A DNA stretch of 64,000 bases from CAZOOK01 sp964581385 (GTDB lineage: Bacteria > Pseudomonadota > Gammaproteobacteria > Nevskiales > Nevskiaceae). The stretch covers positions 1 to 64,000 of the forward strand of contig CAZOOK010000028.1 of NCBI GenBank assembly GCA_964581385.1, in the 5' to 3' direction. Shown here piece by piece: positions 42,036-49,282 of the stretch. How positions within the stretch are numbered: position 1 is the stretch's first letter; each line of letters starts with the position of its first letter. The notes under the pieces were generated by a model that was not told where the DNA came from, made no database searches, and was given only the letters and a program-made list of their open reading frames with translations. The translations under genes were made by a program, and so were the position numbers.

Positions 42036-42917
42036 TCAGTCCGACGCGCGGCGCGCGCCCGGATAGCCCTGATGCTGAACCTTGGCGAGTGTGCGATCCG
42101 CCTCCGCCTGCGACGCCAGCGGTCCGATACGCACGCGAAACAGCTTGCCGGCGGCGGTGGTAATCGGCGAAACCTCGCAGCTGTATCCCGCGTCGTGCAG
42201 CAAGCTGACCGTGGTTTGTGCATTGCCCTGCGAGGCGTAGCTACCCACCTGCACGTACCAAGCGGGCCCGGCAGGCGGCGGCGTAGCAGGAGTCGACGCT
42301 GATGCTGCCACTGCCGGTACAGGCTTCGGCGGGGGCGGCACCGTCGCCGGCTTCGCCACGGGTTTTGCGGCTGGTGTTGCCGATGGCTTTGGCGGCAGCT
42401 TGGCGGCAGCAGGGTGAACTGGCTGGATCGTTGGTACCGTTGGCTTGGACGGCGGTGCGACCGAGGCATTCTCGTGCGCGGGTGGCGACGTTGAGGTGGT
42501 AGCTGCCGGCGCAAAAGCTGGAGGTGGCGCCGTCGCTGCGGGAAGTTCGGCAACTGCGGGCGCGGGCGAAGACGTCGCAGCTGCCACTGCGACCGGCTCG
42601 GTGTGGACACTCGCAGCGCTATCCGTCGCGACGGCATCATTAGGCGCGCGCGGCGAAGGCGCAACCGCTGCGGACGGAACCGAACTCGCCGGCGCAGGTA
42701 ACGGCCGGGGTAGCGAGGCCACCGTCGAAGCCGCTGCGGGCAGAGTTTCCGCCACCGGACTGACCGCCAGATGCGCGGCGGAATCGACCTTCACCGTCAC
42801 CGAGTCGTGCGCCGCACCTGCAGGCGTCCGTCCGGATGGCAGCAACCACAGCACAATCAACAAACCACCGATGATGACGACTAGGCCCAGCAGCCGGCGC
42901 TGCAACGGATTATCCAT
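42036..42917 (-). CDS. dedD: SPOR-domain inner-membrane protein (DedD-like)
   Basis: A 293-residue protein: a short cytoplasmic tail, one membrane helix (LLGLVVIIGGLLIVLWLLP), a long Ala/Pro-rich periplasmic linker (about 35-210) and a C-terminal SPOR domain beginning PAWYVQVGSYASQGNAQTTV. SPOR domains bind denuded peptidoglycan at the division septum. It overlaps the folC stop by 8 bases. In Pseudomonas-like genomes cvpA and purF usually follow. Here the etfBA unit follows instead. Confidence 0.9.
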   Translation of the reverse strand: MDNPLQRRLLGLVVIIGGLLIVLWLLPSGRTPAGAAHDSVTVKVDSAAHLAVSPVAETLPAAASTVASLPRPLPAPASSVPSAAVAPSPRAPNDAVATDSAASVHTEPVAVAAATSSPAPAVAELPAATAPPPAFAPAATTSTSPPAHENASVAPPSKPTVPTIQPVHPAAAKLPPKPSATPAAKPVAKPATVPPPPKPVPAVAASASTPATPPPAGPAWYVQVGSYASQGNAQTTVSLLHDAGYSCEVSPITTAAGKLFRVRIGPLASQAEADRTLAKVQHQGYPGARRASD

Positions 42918-44190
42918 CTAACTGTCTCGCGACCTCGGCAACCGTAAGAAAGGAGCCGCAAACCAGCACTACCTCATCCCTGCCGAGGTCGCGTGTGGCT
43001 GCGGCGAACGCGCTGAGGATGTCCGGGAACTGCTTGCCGCGCAATACATGCGCCCGTTCCGCCAATACGTCGCTGGATAGACCACGTGGCGGCGGCAGGC
43101 CGCCGAGATAGGTGGCCACGACGACGGGCGCCAGAGCCGCCGCGACCTCTTCGACAGGTTTGTCTGCGAGCATTCCCAGAACCAGCCGCGCACGGCCCGC
43201 CAATCCAGTTTCGCGCAGATTCAGCGCGAGAATCTGCGCCGCCTCCGCGTTATGGGCGACGTCGAGAATCACTGCGCCGCGCCGCTCGAAGCGGCCCGGC
43301 AGGTGCAGCGCCGGCAGGGCGGCACGGATCGCGGTTGCCGCAACCGGCAGCGAAGATTGCATCGCCTCCACCAGTGCGAGGGCGCCCGCCGCGTTGCGCA
43401 ACTGCACGGCGCCAGCGAGTGCCGGTGCCGGCAGATCACCGATCGTGACCGCATCCGCGCCCGCGCCGCCGCGCCACTCCCAGCGTCCATCGGATCGCGG
43501 CGAATAACTGAAATCGATACCGATACTTCGCAGCGGCGCACCCACCGCAGCAGCCACAGCGGCGATGCTGGCCGGCGGCTCGATATCGACGCAGATGGCG
43601 ACGCGACCGTGGCGGAAAATGCCGGCTTTCTCGCGTCCAATGGACTCACGATCGGAGCCGAGCCAGTCGATATGATCGAGGCCGATGTTGGTCACGAGCG
43701 CGGCGTCGGTGTCGATGATGTTCACCGCGTCGAGCCGGCCGCCGAGCCCGACTTCAAGCACTTGCACATCGACATCCGCCGCACGGAACAACCACAGCGC
43801 GGCGAGCGTGCCGAACTCGAAGTAAGTCAGTTCGATCGAGCCGCGTGCTGCTTCGATAAGCTCAAAAGCCTCGCACAGCGCGTCGTCATCCACTGGTTTG
43901 CCGTCAACGACGATGCGTTCGTTGTAGCGCAGAAGATGCGGGGATGTGTACGTGCCGACACGATAGCCGGCGGCGCGATAGATGCCGTCGAGCAACGCCA
44001 CGGTCGAACCCTTGCCATTGGTGCCGGCGACGGTCAGCGTGCGGGCGCGCGGATGCAGTAGATCGAGCGTTATGGCAACGGAACGCACGCGATCGAGGCC
44101 CAGCTCGATCGCGCGCGGATGCAGCGTTTCCTGGTAGGCGAGCCATTCCCCCAGACGCCGAGGCGTCCGGGGTGGTGGATCAATGGGCAA
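42910..44190 (-). CDS. folC: Bifunctional dihydrofolate synthase/folylpolyglutamate synthase
   Basis: A 426-residue Mur-ligase-fold enzyme with the ATP loop TLTVAGTNGKGS (about 52-62), TYTSPHLLRYNERIVVDGKP, LEVGLGGRLDAVNIID, TNIGLDHIDWLG and, in the C-terminal domain, VILDVAHNAEAA. It adds glutamate to dihydropteroate and folates. The best-placed start is TTG 44190, overlapping the accD stop by 11 bases, so translation is probably coupled. Confidence 0.95.
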   Translation of the reverse strand: MPIDPPPRTPRRLGEWLAYQETLHPRAIELGLDRVRSVAITLDLLHPRARTLTVAGTNGKGSTVALLDGIYRAAGYRVGTYTSPHLLRYNERIVVDGKPVDDDALCEAFELIEAARGSIELTYFEFGTLAALWLFRAADVDVQVLEVGLGGRLDAVNIIDTDAALVTNIGLDHIDWLGSDRESIGREKAGIFRHGRVAICVDIEPPASIAAVAAAVGAPLRSIGIDFSYSPRSDGRWEWRGGAGADAVTIGDLPAPALAGAVQLRNAAGALALVEAMQSSLPVAATAIRAALPALHLPGRFERRGAVILDVAHNAEAAQILALNLRETGLAGRARLVLGMLADKPVEEVAAALAPVVVATYLGGLPPPRGLSSDVLAERAHVLRGKQFPDILSAFAAATRDLGRDEVVLVCGSFLTVAEVARQLDG

Positions 44191-45052
44191 CGTTGGGCGT
44201 GAAGTGCGTCAGCGTCGCGAGTATGCGATGAACGCGCTCGCGCATTTCACGGCGATCGATGATCAGATCGATCGCGCCCTTTTCGACGAGGAACTCGGCG
44301 CGCTGGAAGCCTTCCGGCAATTTTTGACGCACAGTCTGTTCGATCACGCGTGGACCGGCGAAACCGATCAGTGCCTTAGGTTCGGCGATGTGCACGTCAC
44401 CCAGCATTGCGAAGCTGGCCGATACGCCGCCCATGGTCGGATGCGTCAGTACCGAAATGAACGGCAGACCACGCTCCGCCAGTTTCGCCAGCGCAGCGGA
44501 AGTCTTGGCCATCTGCATCAGCGAGAACAGCGATTCCTGCATGCGCGCGCCACCGCTCGCACAGAAGCAGATCAACGGAATGCCGTGCTCCATGGCGGCA
44601 TTGACGCCCGCGACGAATTTTTCGCCAACGACGCTGCCCATCGAGCCGCCCATGAACGAGAACTCAAATGCCGAAGCCACCAGCGGCAAGCCCATTACCT
44701 GGCCGCGCATCACAATCAGCGCGTCGTCTTCGTGGGTCTCGTCGCGTGCTTCCGCGAGACGCTCGGTGTATTTGCGCGTGTCCTTGAAGTGCAGCGGATC
44801 GGTCGCGCGCAGGCCGGTGGCAATTTCAAAACGCGGTTCCGGGTCGAGAAACAAGTTCAGGCGCGCACGCGCCTCGATCGCACGGTGATGTCCGCATTTC
44901 GGGCAGACTTCCAGCGTGCGTTCCAGCTCGGCGCGATACAGCACGGCGTTGCAGCTTTCGCACTTGGTCCACAGGCCTTCCGGCACGCTCTTGCGGCGTA
45001 CACCCTCGCGCAACAACCGCGATCCACCCGAAATTCTTTCTATCCAGCTCAT
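44180..45052 (-). CDS. accD: Acetyl-CoA carboxylase carboxyltransferase beta subunit
   Basis: A 290-residue subunit with the N-terminal zinc finger (Cys31, Cys34, Cys50, Cys53 in CESCNAVL...CPKCGHH) and crotonase-fold motifs GIPLICFCASGGARMQESLF and FAMLGDVHIAEPKALIGFAG. With AccA it transfers the carboxyl group to acetyl-CoA for fatty-acid synthesis. ATG 45052 overlaps the trpA stop by 4 bases. Confidence 0.97.
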   Translation of the reverse strand: MSWIERISGGSRLLREGVRRKSVPEGLWTKCESCNAVLYRAELERTLEVCPKCGHHRAIEARARLNLFLDPEPRFEIATGLRATDPLHFKDTRKYTERLAEARDETHEDDALIVMRGQVMGLPLVASAFEFSFMGGSMGSVVGEKFVAGVNAAMEHGIPLICFCASGGARMQESLFSLMQMAKTSAALAKLAERGLPFISVLTHPTMGGVSASFAMLGDVHIAEPKALIGFAGPRVIEQTVRQKLPEGFQRAEFLVEKGAIDLIIDRREMRERVHRILATLTHFTPNVAH

Positions 45053-45867
45053 TGTGCTCCCCCCCTCGTATCCAGTGCCCGGCGCATTTCGACCAGTTTC
45101 TGTTTCAGTACCGCAGGCAGGCTGTCCGGCTCATTCTGCCGCTTTTCGATCTCCGCGACGAGTGCACTACCCACCACAACGCCGTCGGAAATTTGACCTA
45201 CTCGCGCCGCCGTTTCGGCGTCTCGGATGCCGAAACCCACCGCGATCGGCAGTTTCGTTAATCGGCGAATGTCCCGCAACTTGTCGGCGACACTGGCGAC
45301 ATCCAGCGTTTTCGCGCCGGTGACGCCCTTCAGGGACACATAGTACAGATATCCGCTGGCCTGACTCGCCACTGCGGCAATGCGGGCGTCAGAACTGGTC
45401 GGGGCGAGCAGGAAAATGCAGTCCAGCCCCTGTTCTTGTAGGGTCGGCACAAATTCAGGCGCTTCCTCCACTGCCAGATCGACAACCAGCACACCATCGA
45501 CGCCGGCTTCCTTCGCCTTTGCCGCAAAAGCCTGCAGTCCCATCGTCTCCACCGGGTTCAAATAACCCATCAGGACGACCGGCGTTTTTGCGTCAGTCCG
45601 GCGAAATTCGGCAACTATACCAATGACTTGCCTAAGGCTGGTGCCATGCTTAAGTGCGCGCTCGCAAGCGAGCTGAATGGTGGGGCCGTCAGCCATTGGG
45701 TCGGAAAACGGTACGCCGAGTTCGATGATATCGGCGCCTCCTTCCACCAGCGCATGCATCAGCGCGACCGTGCGGCTCGGATGCGGATCGCCGGCAGTGA
45801 TGTACGGCACCAGCGCCTTGCGGCCGGATTTCGCGAGCGTCTGAAAAACCTGCCCGATGCGGCTCAT
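45049..45867 (-). CDS. trpA: Tryptophan synthase alpha subunit
   Basis: A 272-residue TIM-barrel subunit. ATG 45867 overlaps the trpB stop (ATGA). An in-frame extension upstream is out of character and was discarded. Catalytic Glu49 and Asp60 are present in ADIIELGVPFSDPMADGP, at the same numbers as in the Salmonella enzyme, with GVTGAKTLDVASV and PIAVGFGIRDAETA following. It cleaves indole-glycerol phosphate to indole for TrpB. Confidence 0.97.
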   Translation of the reverse strand: MSRIGQVFQTLAKSGRKALVPYITAGDPHPSRTVALMHALVEGGADIIELGVPFSDPMADGPTIQLACERALKHGTSLRQVIGIVAEFRRTDAKTPVVLMGYLNPVETMGLQAFAAKAKEAGVDGVLVVDLAVEEAPEFVPTLQEQGLDCIFLLAPTSSDARIAAVASQASGYLYYVSLKGVTGAKTLDVASVADKLRDIRRLTKLPIAVGFGIRDAETAARVGQISDGVVVGSALVAEIEKRQNEPDSLPAVLKQKLVEMRRALDTRGGAQ

Positions 45868-47126
45868 AGCAGCGTAATTCCCTCGAGTTTGGCGATCGTG
45901 AAGATGTCCTTGTCGCCACGACCGGACAGGTTGACAACGATGATCGCGTCTTTGCCGAGTTGCGGTGCCAGTTTCTTCGCGTAGGCAACCGCGTGCGAGG
46001 ATTCCAGTGCCGGGATGATGCCTTCGTTGCGCGTCAGTTCGTGAAATGCGGCCAGCGCTTCGTCGTCGGTGATCGCCGTATAAGTGACTCGGCCGCTGTC
46101 CTTGAGCCAAGAATGTTCCGGTCCAACGCCCGGGTAGTCGAGCCCGGCGGAAATCGAATGCGTACCGATGATCTGGCCGTTCTCGTCAGCCATAACATAG
46201 GTGCGGTTGCCGTGCAGCACGCCGGGCCGCCCGGCCGACAGCGGCGCCGCGTGCTGGCCACTCGCAAGGCCAAGGCCGCCTGCTTCCACGCCATACAGCT
46301 TGACCTCTTCGTGGGGCAGGAACGGATGGAACATGCCCATCGCGTTCGAGCCGCCGCCGACACAGGCGACCATTGCGTCCGGAAAGCGGCCGAAGCGCTG
46401 CTGCGTCTGCGTCAATAGCTCGCGGCCGACAACGGAATTGAAATCGCGTACCAGCATCGGATACGGATGCGGACCGGCGACGGTGCCAATCACATAAAAC
46501 GTATCGTCGACATTGGTCACCCAGTCGCGCAGCGCTTCGTTGAGCGCGTCCTTTAGCGTCTTCGTGCCGCTGGTCACTGGCACCACCTCGGCACCTAGCA
46601 GCTTCATGCGGAATACGTTCGGCGACTGCCGTTGGATGTCCTCCTCACCCATGTAAACGACGCACTTCAGACCCAGCCGTGCCGCGATGGTGGCGCTGGC
46701 GACACCGTGCTGGCCGGCACCGGTTTCCGCGATGATGCGGGTTTTGCCGAGGTGCTTGGCCAGCAAGGCCTGCCCGACGGTGTTGTTGATCTTGTGCGCG
46801 CCGGTGTGATTCAGATCCTCACGCTTGAGCCAGATTTGCGCACCGCCCCAGCGTTTGGTCAGCCGCTCGCAGTGGTAGATCGGCGACGGCCGGCCGACAT
46901 AGTCGGCCAGATCGCGATCGAGTTCGGCGCGGAACGCCGGATCGTCCTTGAGCTTCAGATACGCGACTTCGAGCTGCCGCAGCGGCTCCATCAACGTTTC
47001 GGCGACGAAGCGACCGCCATAGGGGCCAAAATGTCCGCGCGCATCGGGAAAAGCGTCCCAGTCGATGCGGCCCTGCGGCCGCTTCGCGGACGCGGCGTCA
47101 GCCACATTCGCCACGTTGCACCTCAT
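45864..47126 (-). CDS. trpB: Tryptophan synthase beta subunit
   Basis: A 420-residue PLP enzyme. The PLP lysine is in HTGAHKINN (about K112). Other signatures are GPYGGRFVAETLM, ETGAGQHGVA, GGGSNAMGMF and SAGLDYPGVGPEHSWL. ATG 47126 has GAAGG 9 bases upstream. GTG 47114, with GAGG 7 bases upstream, is an equally plausible start that would shorten the protein by four residues. The gene overlaps the end of trpF by 29 bases. Confidence 0.97.
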   Translation of the reverse strand: MRCNVANVADAASAKRPQGRIDWDAFPDARGHFGPYGGRFVAETLMEPLRQLEVAYLKLKDDPAFRAELDRDLADYVGRPSPIYHCERLTKRWGGAQIWLKREDLNHTGAHKINNTVGQALLAKHLGKTRIIAETGAGQHGVASATIAARLGLKCVVYMGEEDIQRQSPNVFRMKLLGAEVVPVTSGTKTLKDALNEALRDWVTNVDDTFYVIGTVAGPHPYPMLVRDFNSVVGRELLTQTQQRFGRFPDAMVACVGGGSNAMGMFHPFLPHEEVKLYGVEAGGLGLASGQHAAPLSAGRPGVLHGNRTYVMADENGQIIGTHSISAGLDYPGVGPEHSWLKDSGRVTYTAITDDEALAAFHELTRNEGIIPALESSHAVAYAKKLAPQLGKDAIIVVNLSGRGDKDIFTIAKLEGITLL

Positions 47127-47730
47127 CGATGAATGCCTTCATTTTTCCAGAATCCTTGATGCCCGCCGCCGATTCGATGCCGCTGCTGACATCGACCGCA
47201 TACGGCCGCACTTTACGCACTGCCTCCGCTACGTTCTTCGTCGACAATCCACCAGCGAGAACCAATGGCCGGCCGATACTGCGCGGAATGCGGCTCCAAT
47301 CGAAAGCCTGCCCCTGACCGCCCATTCCGCCGCGCGCGTGCGCATCGAAGAGGATGCCCACCGCGCGCGGATGACGCGAAAGTGCCGCGGGAATATCCAC
47401 TTCGGCCGCGCCCATCGCGACCACCGCAAGATAGCGGCGCTGAAACGATTCGGCGTACACCGCAGTTTCATCACCGTGGAATTGCAGCAGATCCGGTTGT
47501 ACACGCTCGATCGCTTCGCGCACGACCGCCGGTTCGGCGTTGCGGAACAAGGTCACCGCGACAACAAAAGGCGGCAAACGCCGCCGCAGTTCGGCGGCAG
47601 TCGCAATATCGATCTGACGGGGGCTGCCCGGCACCAGTACGAAACCAACTGCGTCGGCACCGAGATCGACGGCGGCATCCACATCCTGGGGGCGCGTCAG
47701 ACCGCAGAATTTTATTCGGGTGCTACTCAA
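47098..47730 (-). CDS. trpF: Phosphoribosylanthranilate isomerase
   Basis: A 210-residue TIM-barrel enzyme: RIKFCGLTRPQD with the catalytic Cys (about C9), GADAVGFVLVPGSPR, QFHGDE, a late Asp in GILFDAHARGGMGGQGQAFDW and PLVLAGGL. The start is TTG 47730, whose TTGA overlaps the truA stop, a coupled arrangement. It isomerises phosphoribosylanthranilate in tryptophan synthesis. Confidence 0.95.
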   Translation of the reverse strand: MSSTRIKFCGLTRPQDVDAAVDLGADAVGFVLVPGSPRQIDIATAAELRRRLPPFVVAVTLFRNAEPAVVREAIERVQPDLLQFHGDETAVYAESFQRRYLAVVAMGAAEVDIPAALSRHPRAVGILFDAHARGGMGGQGQAFDWSRIPRSIGRPLVLAGGLSTKNVAEAVRKVRPYAVDVSSGIESAAGIKDSGKMKAFIDEVQRGECG

Positions 47731-48533
47731 ACGAGGCTCGTGGGTGAAGCGGCGGGAAACCAGAGCGCCGGGACCGCCGGCAGCTCGAAACGGGCCGGAT
47801 ATTCCGGGCCGGCGAAGTATAAGCCTTGCGCGGGCGCGGTGGCGGGCCCGCGGCGGCGATCGCAGCCGGCCAATAATTCGGCGGCCCAGGTTTCCGGCTG
47901 GCGGCCTTGGCCGATTTCGATCAGCACCCCGGCGATATTACGCACCATGTGATGCAGGAAAGCGTTCGCCGCGATATCGAGCACGACGAAGTCGCCGAAT
48001 CGCCAGACTTCGATTCGATGCACATTGCGTATCGGTGTCGGCGACTGGCACTCGGACGCGCGATAGGCGGAAAAATCGCGTTCGCCGAGCAAGGCCTGCG
48101 CGGCACGATGCATGGCGGCAGCATCCAAGGCATAGACGATCCAGGTCGCACGATCAGCCAGCCACGCGGAACGCGCGCGCTGATTGTGAATCACATAGCG
48201 ATAGCTGCGGGCAGTTGCCCGGTGACGCGCATGGAAGTCCTCGCTGACGGGTCGCACCCAGCGCAGGCTGAGATCCGCCGGCAGCGAGCGATTGCTGCCG
48301 AGCAGCCACGCATACGGGGTGCGGGGTGCTGCGGAGTCGAAGTGCGCAACCTGCTGGAACGCATGAACACCGGCGTCGGTACGACCCGCCGCCGACAGCG
48401 CGACCTCATGGTCGGCCACCTTCGCGATCGCCGCCTCGAATTCGCCTTGCAGGCTCGCAATACCCGGCTCCTGCGCCTGCCAGCCGCGGTAACGAGTGCC
48501 GATGTATTCCAACCCGACCGCCCAGCGCGTCAT
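47727..48533 (-). CDS. truA: tRNA pseudouridine(38-40) synthase
   Basis: A 268-residue enzyme. ATG 48533 overlaps the preceding stop (ATGA). The longer in-frame extension upstream is discarded because MTRWAVGLEYIGTRYRGWQ is the family's normal beginning. The catalytic Asp is in LSAAGRTDAGVHAFQQ (about D53), with RATARSYRYVIHN and FLHHMVRNIAGVL also typical. It modifies the tRNA anticodon stem. Confidence 0.96.
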   Translation of the reverse strand: MTRWAVGLEYIGTRYRGWQAQEPGIASLQGEFEAAIAKVADHEVALSAAGRTDAGVHAFQQVAHFDSAAPRTPYAWLLGSNRSLPADLSLRWVRPVSEDFHARHRATARSYRYVIHNQRARSAWLADRATWIVYALDAAAMHRAAQALLGERDFSAYRASECQSPTPIRNVHRIEVWRFGDFVVLDIAANAFLHHMVRNIAGVLIEIGQGRQPETWAAELLAGCDRRRGPATAPAQGLYFAGPEYPARFELPAVPALWFPAASPTSLV

Positions 48534-49180
48534 GTTCCGAAGGTCAGCAAAATAAAGGCGAGAACAGCCGGCAACGACCACTCCAACAACGCGGGCGCCT
48601 GCAATGCGGGTGGATCGAAATCCGGAGAGAACGGTTCGACAGCACGGGTTTCGATGCGGCGGCACAATTCAGCGAACCCGAGCATCGGCCGGTTTTCCTT
48701 CGCGGTGGCACGCACCTGCGATAACAGCGCTTCGATCTCCACGAGCGCGAGACCGATGCGAATGCCGATGCGCTCGACTGGGATCCGCAGCCAACGCAGC
48801 GGGTACAGCAACATCAACAATCCAGCCGCTAACTCAGGCGGCGGAACCGGTCCGATCAAGACCGCAATCGCGGCAACGAGATCGAGCAGAAGCAGCGCGC
48901 GGAACGTGCCGTAAGCCGCCCCTTCGCGACTGAACCCAGGTAGCCAGGGCAACAGGGGATCGCCTGGGGTGAAGGCAAGATAGACGAGCATCAAGGCGGC
49001 AACCAGCCACTTCACTGCAACGATACCGCGCCAGACTCTCGCAGCCGCACCGAAAACAACAGCACCGGCTGCGAGTGCTGTGAGAATCAGCACAAGCGTC
49101 TGCGTACTCATGCGTGGCAGCAGTGCCGCGAACACGATAAAGCACAGAATGCGTATCAACGGATGCAACCGCATCGCCAT
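48530..49180 (-). CDS. Membrane protein resembling CbiQ/EcfT transmembrane components
   Basis: A 216-residue protein from ATG 49180 (ATG 49174 is also possible; no clear ribosome site). Four or five helices are apparent (LIRILCFIVFAALL; TLVLILTALAAGAVVFG; GIVAVKWLVAALMLVYLA; ALLLLDLVAAIAVLIGPV). The segment LLYPLRWLRIPVERIGIRIG followed by LALVEIEALL recalls the coupling region of EcfT-type subunits. No ECF ATPase or substrate-binding gene is nearby, so a transporter role is uncertain. It is coupled to truA by a 4-base overlap. Confidence 0.72.
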   Translation of the reverse strand: MAMRLHPLIRILCFIVFAALLPRMSTQTLVLILTALAAGAVVFGAAARVWRGIVAVKWLVAALMLVYLAFTPGDPLLPWLPGFSREGAAYGTFRALLLLDLVAAIAVLIGPVPPPELAAGLLMLLYPLRWLRIPVERIGIRIGLALVEIEALLSQVRATAKENRPMLGFAELCRRIETRAVEPFSPDFDPPALQAPALLEWSLPAVLAFILLTFGT

Positions 49181-49220
49181 CACACGGAAAACCGGGAAAC
49201 GCGGTACACAGAAAACCCAG

Positions 49221-49257
49221 AACAAAACAGCGCGGGGGCCGATATCGGCCCCCGCGC
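49221..49257 (-). terminator. Terminator downstream of fimV
   Basis: A perfect 28-base palindrome (GCGCGGGGGCCGAT and its complement, 49230-49257) is followed on the minus strand by TGTTTTGTT. It is 26 bases past the fimV stop. The stem is strong and the T-rich tail fits a Rho-independent terminator, separating fimV from the truA-trp-acc-fol genes. Confidence 0.85.
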
Positions 49258-49282
49258 CGGCTCAATCTGAACCGGACAAACG

